A stretch of 8,183 nt of DNA from positions 1 to 8,183 of the forward strand of contig JAZNKN010000058.1 of the NCBI GenBank assembly GCA_045578625.1, in the 5' to 3' direction. Positions 1-5,546 of this stretch are shown here, piece by piece; position 1 is the stretch's first letter; each line of letters starts with the position of its first letter. Position numbers and translations under genes: made by a program. Under the pieces are notes generated by a model, which was not told the origin of the DNA, did not search any database, and saw nothing but the letters and a program-made list of their open reading frames with translations. This DNA comes from RGIG3009 sp045578625 (lineage in GTDB: Bacteria; Bacillota; Clostridia; Oscillospirales; Acutalibacteraceae).

Positions 1-46
1 GTATCGTTATCAGGCAGTTTCAGGAAAACCTGTGACACAGACTCTT

Positions 47-168
47 GCGGTGCCCGAAATTCATTACGGCTTGGAGCGCCTATGAATTTCGACCGCTGCG
101 CCAACCCCTACTCCCTTTATCCGCCACAGGCGGCGGTCGTAGGCATTGCCCGCGCCGGTTTCCGGCGC
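47..168. repeat. Cluster of palindromes downstream of the tRNA genes
   Basis: No gene is supported in 1-204. The stretch contains three hairpin-forming inverted repeats. The largest pairs 55-64 (CGAAATTCAT) with 82-91 (ATGAATTTCG), a perfect 10 bp, and continues after a 3-nt bulge (52-54) with GCGGT 47-51 pairing ACCGC 92-96. The other two are CCGCC/GGCGG (121-125/129-133) and GCGCCGG/CCGGCGC (152-158/162-168, 3-nt loop). None is followed by a T-tract on either strand, so they do not look like terminators. A degenerate intergenic palindromic element or structured RNA is possible. Only the base pairing is seen directly; the function is unknown. Confidence 0.5.
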
Positions 169-191
169 TCGGATTCGGAAATCAACATTTT

Positions 192-224
192 CCCAAAAAT
201 AAAACAGACACCGAAAGGTGTCTG
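192..224 (-). terminator. Intrinsic terminator after the tRNA-Ser pair
   Basis: On the minus strand an 8-bp perfect stem CAGACACC / GGTGTCTG with a TTTC loop (205-224) is followed directly by TTTTATTTTT (195-204). It starts 9 nt beyond the CCA end of tRNA-Ser(GCU), where a terminator of the two-tRNA transcript would be expected. Confidence 0.85.
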
Positions 225-232
225 CTTTTGCT

Positions 233-323
233 TGGCGGAGAAGGGGAGACTCGAACTCCCGCGCCGGTTACCCGACCTACGCCCTTAGCAGGGGCGCCTC
301 GTCACCAACTTGAGTACTTCTCC
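233..323 (-). tRNA. tRNA-Ser (anticodon GCU), reads AGC/AGU
   Basis: Read on the minus strand, the sequence folds as a class II tRNA of 91 nt. The acceptor stem GGAGAAG (323-317) pairs with CTTCTCC, followed by discriminator G and an encoded CCA (235-233). The D arm is CTC...GAG. The anticodon stem CGCCC/GGGCG encloses loop CTGCTAA, giving anticodon GCT. A long variable arm, diagnostic of Ser/Leu/Tyr tRNAs, contains CGGGTAACCG, and the T arm is GGGAG-TTCGAGT-CTCCC. It lies 60 nt downstream of tRNA-Ser(UGA), and the two are probably cotranscribed from the promoter at 489-517. Confidence 0.96.
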
Positions 324-383
324 ATATACAAGCCGAATGCGGTGAGCAAACGGCTTATCTATTCAGTTTTTCACTGAAAGGTG

Positions 384-470
384 TGGCGGAGAGGAAGGGA
401 TTCGAACCCTTGGCTCTTTCGAGTCACTGGTTTTCAAGACCAGCTCCATAAACCGCTCGGACACCTCTCC
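384..470 (-). tRNA. tRNA-Ser (anticodon UGA), reads UCN codons
   Basis: The minus-strand sequence gives acceptor stem GGAGAGG (470-464) pairing with CCTCTCC, discriminator G and an encoded CCA (386-384). The anticodon stem is CTGGT/ACCAG with loop CTTGAAA, so the anticodon is TGA. A variable arm of Ser type follows (GACTCGAAAGAGCC), then a T arm with TTCGAAT. Length is 87 nt, normal for bacterial tRNA-Ser. It is the promoter-proximal member of the pair, with its 5' end about 12 nt from the predicted transcription start. Confidence 0.96.
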
Positions 471-488
471 GTATCGGCGACGGTATTG

Positions 489-517
489 ATTTTATCATTT
501 TTGGCAGAGGATGTCAA
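489..517 (-). promoter_or_regulatory. Sigma-A type promoter of the tRNA-Ser pair
   Basis: The minus strand has -35 TTGACA (517-512), a 17-bp spacer and -10 TAAAAT (494-489) preceded by TG at the extended -10 position. Transcription would start near 482, just before tRNA-Ser(UGA) at 470. It lies immediately downstream of the phosphatase stop codon (550). I see no convincing intrinsic terminator between the two, so the tRNAs could also receive read-through from the pot operon. Confidence 0.85.
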
Positions 518-549
518 CACCAAAAAGCAATGAAACCGAAAATTTTCCG

Positions 550-1224
550 TCAGATCCCCAATACGTCCAACAGATCCAGCGGTTTTTGCAGCAGGATCTC
601 CGCACCGGCACGGCGCAGCTCCTCTTCCCCGCGGAATCCCCAGACCGCACCGCCGCAGACCAGATCGGCGTTGTGTGCCGTGGCAACGTCTACGTCCGAA
701 TCACCAACGAACAGCGTTCGCTCCGGCGTGGCACCGCAATCCGACAGCGCCATGCGCACCACCTGCGGGTCGGGCTTGTTCGGGCGGTCGGCTACGCTGC
801 CGTACACACAGCAAAACCCATACGGCTCAAAAAACTTGGTCGCCAACCGACGCGCTTGCGTTTCCGCCTTGTTGGTCACGACACCCATACGGTAACCGTT
901 TTCCTTCAGTTTGTCCAACAACTGAAAAACACCCTCATACGGTGCTGTTCTATCGGCGCAATGCGCATCATACAACTCCACAAACTGATGAAACGCCTCG
1001 TCCAACTCGGTTTCCGTCAGTGTACCGCCAAAGGCGCGCTCCACCAACTTGCGGATACCGTTGCCCACAAAATGGTGATAGGCATCACGGTCGTGCACCG
1101 GCGTCCCGTCGGCGTTACCGCGTCCCCAACGCGTCAGGATCTGCTCACAGGTCCAAGAAAGATCATCGATGGTATCGATCAACGTACCGTCCAGATCAAA
1201 CAGAATGGTATCCCATTGTGCCAT
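550..1224 (-). CDS. HAD-superfamily hydrolase, Gph-like phosphatase
   Basis: Predicted cytosolic Mg-dependent phosphatase of 224 aa, the usual size for the phosphoglycolate phosphatase/beta-phosphoglucomutase-like group of the haloacid dehalogenase (HAD) superfamily. All four HAD motifs are present: motif I DLDGT (D10 nucleophile, D12 acid/base), motif II VVTNK (T117), motif III lysine K150 in NKPDP, and motif IV VGDSDVD (D175, D179 for metal). A helical cap insertion follows motif I (about residues 17-95), as in subfamily IA. The start is ATG at 1224 with a good Shine-Dalgarno (AAGGAG) that overlaps the potD stop codon; only 11 nt separate the genes, so it should be the last gene of the pot operon. 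The substrate is not determinable; phosphoglycolate or another small phosphoester is possible, and a link with polyamine uptake is not established. Confidence 0.9.
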   Translation of the reverse strand: MAQWDTILFDLDGTLIDTIDDLSWTCEQILTRWGRGNADGTPVHDRDAYHHFVGNGIRKLVERAFGGTLTETELDEAFHQFVELYDAHCADRTAPYEGVFQLLDKLKENGYRMGVVTNKAETQARRLATKFFEPYGFCCVYGSVADRPNKPDPQVVRMALSDCGATPERTLFVGDSDVDVATAHNADLVCGGAVWGFRGEEELRRAGAEILLQKPLDLLDVLGI

Positions 1225-1235
1225 GCTCAGTCTCC

Positions 1236-2399
1236 TTACCGTTTACGCCGTTTTTTGAAAAAGCGTACCACGTACAACACCAAGAACCCGACCGCCAACG
1301 CACCGACGATCGCCGTGAAAATACCCCACCGCGAATCAGCGAGCTTCAGCCGCATCCACAGCTTATCCATATACGCGCTCGTCTCGGCGGGCAGCGTTAA
1401 ATAGATCTCGGTTCTTGCCAACACCTCTTCCGGCGGGTAAAAGTTCGGATTCTGGCCGATCGACGGATCCAGAAGTTCTTGCGCCTCAACGTGCGGTGTC
1501 GAATAGCCGATATACTCCGCGTTCATCAGCGCAATATCGGTGCGGCACAGGAAGTTGATATACATTTCCGCTTCCGTCTTGTGCGGTGAATTGGCGGGAA
1601 CGCAAAGTGCATCCACAAAACGGTTGGTGCCGCTTTCGGGAACGAAGAAGTCGATCGCGGGATTGCCCTCTTCCTCGTCCATCATAATGATGCCGTCACC
1701 GGAATAATACGGAGCGATCCAGCCTTCCTCATTGATCATCTTGTCAAAGACCTGATCCATAACGTATTGGTGCAGCAGGGGCTTTTGCTCCTCCAGAGCG
1801 GCATACGCAATATCCCAGTGCTTGGGATCGGTGGTGTTCATGGAAAAACCGCACTTGTTGAGCGCGATACCGAATGCATCACGCTGATTGTCAAACATAA
1901 AGATACGGCCGCTGTATTTCTCATCCCACAGCAGATCCCAGCCCTGCGCCAGATCAGCCTCATCGACGTATTTGGTGTTATAGAAAATACCAACCGTACC
2001 CCACGTATACGGCACAGAGTATTCGTTTTTCGGATCATACGAAAGGTTCGTAAAATCCTTGTTGATATACTTGAAATTTGGGATATTATCGAAGTTCAGC
2101 TTAGCCAGCATCCCCTCGTTGATGAGCTTACCGACCATATAATCCGACGGTACGACGATATCATAGGTCGCCGCACCGGACGACAGCACCGCATACATAC
2201 TCTCGTTATCGGTAAAATTCTTGTAATTAACGCGGATGCCGGTCTCCTCGGTGAACAGATCGTTGACTGCGGGATCGATATATTCGCCCCAGTTATACAC
2301 GTTGAGCGTGACCGTTTTGACTTCCTCGGCGGAAACCGGAAAGCACACGCACGGCAGGAGAAGCAACACTGTCAGCAACAGGCAGGTGAGTTTTTTCAT
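1236..2399 (-). CDS. potD: Spermidine/putrescine ABC transporter substrate-binding protein PotD
   Basis: Extracytoplasmic receptor that should capture polyamines and deliver them to PotBC. It is 387 aa, longer than the approximately 348 aa of E. coli PotD. An N-terminal signal peptide (MKK, hydrophobic 4-20, likely VSA|EE cleavage after residue 24) is followed by the PotD/PotF fold: YNWGEYIDP (35-43), VVPSDY (82-87), YDP...YSVPYTWG (121-134), NTTDPKHW (188-195), FVDALCVPAN (261-270) and IGYSTP (297-302). By eye alignment with E. coli PotD, the amine-binding Asp of the WMD motif is kept (D263) but the adjacent Trp is Phe (F261), and another pocket Trp appears as Tyr (about 231). Unusually, residues about 358-379 form a C-terminal transmembrane helix followed by KKRRKR, and no standard lipobox is seen. 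The start at 2399 was chosen for its purine-rich RBS and because the signal peptide begins there; a 24-residue upstream extension overlaps potC and is rejected. Confidence 0.95.
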   Translation of the reverse strand: MKKLTCLLLTVLLLLPCVCFPVSAEEVKTVTLNVYNWGEYIDPAVNDLFTEETGIRVNYKNFTDNESMYAVLSSGAATYDIVVPSDYMVGKLINEGMLAKLNFDNIPNFKYINKDFTNLSYDPKNEYSVPYTWGTVGIFYNTKYVDEADLAQGWDLLWDEKYSGRIFMFDNQRDAFGIALNKCGFSMNTTDPKHWDIAYAALEEQKPLLHQYVMDQVFDKMINEEGWIAPYYSGDGIIMMDEEEGNPAIDFFVPESGTNRFVDALCVPANSPHKTEAEMYINFLCRTDIALMNAEYIGYSTPHVEAQELLDPSIGQNPNFYPPEEVLARTEIYLTLPAETSAYMDKLWMRLKLADSRWGIFTAIVGALAVGFLVLYVVRFFKKRRKR

Positions 2400-2415
2400 A
2401 GCGCTCCCCTCCCCA

Positions 2416-3219
2416 TCAAGACGCGCGGCGCTTGTCTTTGGGCGCCGAACGGATCTGCATAACGTTGACAACGACCAAGAGGATCAGCACCGCACCGAAC
2501 ATCAACGTGGACAGCGCATTGATCTCCGGCGTGACACGCCGCTTGACCATCGCATAAATGGTAACAGACAGATTTTGCGCGGATTCACCGGAGGTGAACA
2601 GGCTGATAACGAAATCATCCAGCGACATCGTAAACGCCATCAGCGCACCGGTGATGATACCGGGCATGATCTGCGGCAGCACCGCACGTACAAACGCCGT
2701 AAACGGATGGCAGCCCAGATCCACCGCCGCCTCATACAGATGCGGGTCGAGCTGGCGCAGTTTGGGCATTACCTGCAGCACAACGTACGGAATGCAGAAC
2801 GTGATGTGCGACAACAGCAGCGTCACGTAGCCGGGCTGCAGCAAGCCGGTGCTGCGGTAGATAAACACAAACAGCAGCATCAGCGCAATACCCGTCACGA
2901 TCTCGGGGTTGACCATCGGCAGATTGTTAAACGCCAGCAGCACACGGCGCAGCTTGGCATTGACACTGCGAATGCCGATCGCAGCCGCTGTACCGATCAC
3001 GGTGGATACCACGGTCGCCAGAACGGCGATAGAGAGCGTCACCCATAGTGCAGACAGGATCTCCTCGTTCTGGAACAGCGCCTCATACCAGCGGAGCGAA
3101 AAGCCATTCCAGACCACACGGCTCTTGGAATCGTTGAAGGAGAAAATGATAAGTACCAGGATCGGCGCGTACAGGAACGAGAAAATGAGGATGTTGTAGA
3201 TGCGGGAAAGGATCTTCAT
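2416..3219 (-). CDS. potC: Polyamine ABC transporter permease PotC
   Basis: Inner-membrane permease subunit of 267 aa, close to E. coli PotC (264 aa), that forms the translocation channel with PotB. About six hydrophobic segments are visible (roughly 9-28, 57-81, 104-122, 131-152, 183-206, 236-254). The cytoplasmic EAA loop, which docks the ATPase PotA, is at 162-190: LYEAAVDLG then VLPQIMPGI. FNNLPMVNPEIVTG (97-110) and TMSLDDFVISLFTSG (197-211) are typical of the PotC group. The start ATG (3219) overlaps the potB stop as ATGA, with AGGAGG about 8 nt upstream inside the end of potB, which suggests translational coupling. A basic tail (KDKRRAS) ends the protein. The next gene, potD, starts 16 nt downstream. 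Confidence 0.96.
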   Translation of the reverse strand: MKILSRIYNILIFSFLYAPILVLIIFSFNDSKSRVVWNGFSLRWYEALFQNEEILSALWVTLSIAVLATVVSTVIGTAAAIGIRSVNAKLRRVLLAFNNLPMVNPEIVTGIALMLLFVFIYRSTGLLQPGYVTLLLSHITFCIPYVVLQVMPKLRQLDPHLYEAAVDLGCHPFTAFVRAVLPQIMPGIITGALMAFTMSLDDFVISLFTSGESAQNLSVTIYAMVKRRVTPEINALSTLMFGAVLILLVVVNVMQIRSAPKDKRRAS

Positions 3220-4040
3220 TCAGCATCCTCCTCTCCCTGCTTGTCGGCCATACCGGTGATCGCCATGCATACCAGAATGAGCAGCATCAGCACCAAGGAC
3301 AGTGTCGCACCGACGTGATAGTTGGCACCCTGACCGATAAACATCGTCTCAATGGTGTCACCGATCATCAGCGTTTTACTGCCGCCGAGCAGCTTGGTAA
3401 TAACGAAGGTGCTGACCGCCGGCACGAATACCATGGTAATGCCGCTGAGCATACCGGGAACCGACAAGGGCAACACAACACGCCCGAACACCTGAAAGAC
3501 GTTCGAGCCGAGATCCTGCGCTGCTTCGATAACGCTGTTATCGATCTTTACCATAACCGAATACAGCGGCAGCACCATGAACGGTAGGAAATTATATACC
3601 ATACCGAGTACAATGGCACCGTTGGTGTTGATGAGCGAGACGGACTGACCGTCTGCCAGCACACCGATCAAGCGCAGAAACTGATTGATAAAGCCGTTAT
3701 TCTCCAGTAGCGACATCCACGCATAGGTGCGCAGCAGAAAATTCATCCACATGGGCAGCATGATCATCAGCACCATCGTCTGCTGAACGTGTCCCTTGGC
3801 GCGCGAAATGGTAAACGCCAACGGAAACGCCAGGATCAGACAGATAACGGTAGCAATGGCACCCAAGAAGATGGACAGACCAAACGTGCCGGCGTATTCG
3901 ACGATATACGACAGATTGGACAGCGTAAACTGCCCTGCGTCGTTCGTAAACGCGAACCACAGCACGATGCCAAGCGGGATCACCGTGAACAGTACCATCC
4001 ACAGCGTAAACGGCGCTGCGGCGGATCTGGAACGCATCAT
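3216..4040 (-). CDS. potB: Polyamine ABC transporter permease PotB
   Basis: Inner-membrane permease subunit of 274 aa (E. coli PotB is about 275-285 aa) and heterodimer partner of PotC. Hydrophobic segments lie at about 12-31, 54-77, 88-111, 142-163, 195-216 and 246-264. The EAA motif is at 171-199 (IEAAQDLGSN...VVLPLSVPG), and the conserved LPMWMNFLLRTYAW stretch is at 95-108. The first two codons are both ATG. The first (4040) overlaps the potA stop as ATGA and is preceded by GGAGG at 7 nt, so coupling with potA is likely; the second (4037) is a possible alternative. The C-terminus is acidic (KQGEEDAE) and its codons carry the potC ribosome binding site. Confidence 0.96.
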   Translation of the reverse strand: MMRSRSAAAPFTLWMVLFTVIPLGIVLWFAFTNDAGQFTLSNLSYIVEYAGTFGLSIFLGAIATVICLILAFPLAFTISRAKGHVQQTMVLMIMLPMWMNFLLRTYAWMSLLENNGFINQFLRLIGVLADGQSVSLINTNGAIVLGMVYNFLPFMVLPLYSVMVKIDNSVIEAAQDLGSNVFQVFGRVVLPLSVPGMLSGITMVFVPAVSTFVITKLLGGSKTLMIGDTIETMFIGQGANYHVGATLSLVLMLLILVCMAITGMADKQGEEDAE

Positions 4041-5188
4041 TCCTCTACCTCCGTGGCCGTATCCTCGGTCAGGTCGATCTCCGGATTACCCAGCTCGTCA
4101 AACTCATCCGAATACGAACTGTAGTCACCGAACATATTGGAATATTCGGACTTCTTCATAATGTGGATATCTTCGGGGTTCAGTACGATACCGATGACCG
4201 AATCCACCGGATAGTAATCGGTCGTCTGGATCATCCACTTAAAGCCCTTGAAATCCACAATGGTCTCAAAGTGTACGCCCTTAAAGGTCACCGCGGTGAC
4301 GGTGCCCGTCAGGTGACCCTGGTTGGCGGGAACGATATCAATATCCTCCGGACGGATAACAACGTCAACCGGCTCGTCCTTGTCAAAGCCGGTATCCAGG
4401 CACTGGAATTTCCGACCGAAAAACTCCACCAGATAGTCCTCGTGCATGATACCGTCCAGGATATTACTCTCACCGATAAAATCAGCTACAAAGGCGTTTT
4501 TCGGCTCGTTATAGATATCCTGCGGCGTGCCGATCTGCTGGATACGGCCGTTGTCCATAACGACAACCGTATCCGACATCGACAGTGCTTCCTCCTGATC
4601 GTGCGTCACATAAATGAACGTGATGCCCAAACTCTTTTGAATGTTCTTCAGCTCCGCCTGCATATCCTTACGCAGCTTGAGGTCCAGCGCGGCCAGCGGC
4701 TCGTCGAGCAGCAGCACACGCGGGTTGTTGGCCAGGGCGCGGGCGATCGCCACACGCTGCTGCTGACCGCCGGACAGCGTATCGATACGGCGCTGATTAA
4801 AGCCCACCAGATTGACGAGCTTCAGCATACGGTCGACTGTCTCGCGGATCTCGGCCTTATTCTTGCGCTGAACACGCATACCGAACGCCACATTATCCTC
4901 CACGTTCAAGTGCGGGAACAACGCGTAGCGCTGGAAAATGGTATTGACCGGACGCTTGTACGGCGGCAGCTTTGCCATATCCTTGCCATCAAAAAAGACA
5001 CTGCCGCTGTCCGGAGTGACGAAGCCGCCGATAATGCGCAGCGTAGTCGTCTTGCCGCAACCGGAAGGTCCGAGCAGCGTGACGAATTCTCCGTCTGAGA
5101 TGTTGAGATCCAATCCGCTCAACACCTGTTCCCCATCAAAGGACACGGTAATGTCTTTCAGTTTAATGATTTCTTTGGTTGTTTGCAT
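4037..5188 (-). CDS. potA: Spermidine/putrescine ABC transporter ATP-binding protein PotA
   Basis: Cytoplasmic ATPase that powers PotBC, 383 aa. The nucleotide-binding domain has Walker A GPSGCGKT (40-47), Q-loop Q86, signature LSGGQQQR (138-145), Walker B VLLLDEP (158-164), D-loop ALDL (167-170) and switch H196. The FPHLNVEDNVAFGMRV stretch (91-106) is typical of the CUT2/PotA-like group. A regulatory TOBE domain follows (about 243-345). After it comes a tail (347-383) with 13 Asp/Glu and no Lys or Arg, which looks unusual. I chose ATG 5188 because AAGGGGG lies just upstream and the domain begins within a few residues. An in-frame GTG at 5317 would add 43 residues but has no RBS and runs through the structured leader. 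It is the first gene of the operon and overlaps potB by 4 nt. Confidence 0.96.
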   Translation of the reverse strand: MQTTKEIIKLKDITVSFDGEQVLSGLDLNISDGEFVTLLGPSGCGKTTTLRIIGGFVTPDSGSVFFDGKDMAKLPPYKRPVNTIFQRYALFPHLNVEDNVAFGMRVQRKNKAEIRETVDRMLKLVNLVGFNQRRIDTLSGGQQQRVAIARALANNPRVLLLDEPLAALDLKLRKDMQAELKNIQKSLGITFIYVTHDQEEALSMSDTVVVMDNGRIQQIGTPQDIYNEPKNAFVADFIGESNILDGIMHEDYLVEFFGRKFQCLDTGFDKDEPVDVVIRPEDIDIVPANQGHLTGTVTAVTFKGVHFETIVDFKGFKWMIQTTDYYPVDSVIGIVLNPEDIHIMKKSEYSNMFGDYSSYSDEFDELGNPEIDLTEDTATEVEE

Positions 5189-5411
5189 AGCAGCATCCCC
5201 CTTTGCGGTGTATATACGGGCGTTCCCGTATACGGTAGTTTCCCCGCGTGTGCCGAAAGCCACCACGGAGAGAAACCGTGATACTTTGAGCAACGCCCTC
5301 CGCAAAGGGTTTTTCACAGTCGTCAGCAGAAGCGCGACTGCGGCGAAGCCTCATATCACTTTTGGTAAATAATAGATGCGTGTCCGCTGCAAAACGCGGC
5401 AGCGGACAACA
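5189..5411 (-). promoter_or_regulatory. Long structured 5' leader of the pot operon, candidate cis-regulatory RNA
   Basis: The predicted transcript begins near 5411 and has about 220 untranslated nt before potA. On the minus strand I see: a 10-bp perfect hairpin at the 5' end (TGTCCGCTGC/GCAGCGGACA, 5381-5390 with 5399-5408); CGCAGTCG/CGACTGTG (5335-5342 with 5315-5322, one G-U); CACGG/CCGTG (5276-5280 with 5264-5268); and TATACGGG/CCCGTATA (5225-5232 with 5213-5220). The last two are enclosed by a perfect 10-bp helix, CCCTTTGCGG (5309-5300) with CCGCAAAGGG (5208-5199), whose second strand contains the potA Shine-Dalgarno. A competing local pairing CTTTG/CAAAG (5303-5307 with 5284-5288) would free the Shine-Dalgarno. 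The layout resembles a translation-controlling riboswitch or leader. I do not recognise a known class, and the function is inference. Confidence 0.5.
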
Positions 5412-5417
5412 ATCAAC

Positions 5418-5446
5418 ACTATAAAGGTTTTATATAAAAAAGTCAA
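5418..5446 (-). promoter_or_regulatory. Promoter of the potABCD-phosphatase operon
   Basis: The minus strand carries -35 TTGACT (5446-5441), a 17-bp A/T-rich spacer and -10 TATAGT (5423-5418), predicting a start near 5411. The -35 box is the last bases of the rarA terminator stem, and the terminator T-tract serves as the spacer, so the two signals overlap physically. Confidence 0.75.
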
Positions 5447-5478
5447 GGTATTTTCCGAAATTTCAGAAAATACCTTGA
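5430..5478 (-). terminator. Intrinsic terminator of rarA
   Basis: A 13-bp perfect stem pairs TCAAGGTATTTTC (5443-5455) with GAAAATACCTTGA (5466-5478) around a 10-nt loop. Read on the minus strand it is followed by CTTTTTTATATAAAA, a good termination tract. It lies 69 nt past the rarA stop codon. On the plus strand only TTTT follows, so it could work weakly in that direction, but no plus-strand gene faces it. A second inverted repeat, GGAAAACC/GGTTTTCC (5508-5515 with 5528-5535), lies between the rarA stop and this terminator and has no T-tract. Confidence 0.9.
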
Positions 5479-5546
5479 TTTTCGTCGTTTGATTTGAGGG
5501 AAACGCTGGAAAACCATCGAAATTCTCGGTTTTCCGTCGGTTTTTG

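Noticed and set aside
45..377. Plus-strand open frames across 45-377
   Set aside because: They run antisense through the tRNA-Ser(GCU) gene and its terminator and have no RBS or recognisable protein family; typical spurious tRNA-antisense frames.
511..1404. Long plus-strand frames opposite the phosphatase and potD
   Set aside because: Shadows of well-supported minus-strand genes; no RBS and low-complexity Arg/His-rich translations. The same holds for plus-strand frames opposite potA, potB, potC and rarA.
2400..2471. 24-residue extension of PotD from an upstream start
   Set aside because: It overlaps the end of potC, lacks the signal-peptide layout, and ATG 2399 has an RBS followed by a textbook signal sequence.
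5189..5317. 43-residue N-terminal extension of PotA from GTG 5317
   Set aside because: No RBS precedes the GTG, the added residues match nothing in PotA, and ATG 5188 has a good purine-rich site.
5163..5354. 63-codon minus-strand upstream frame in the pot leader (ATG 5354), a possible regulatory leader peptide
   Set aside because: It has no Shine-Dalgarno, is Arg-rich with no known peptide signature, and runs past the potA start in another frame. The leader is better explained as structured RNA.
5508..5535. Inverted repeat GGAAAACC/GGTTTTCC just after rarA as a first terminator
   Set aside because: The stem is short and A/T-rich and is not followed by a T-tract on the minus strand; the 13-bp hairpin downstream is the better terminator.
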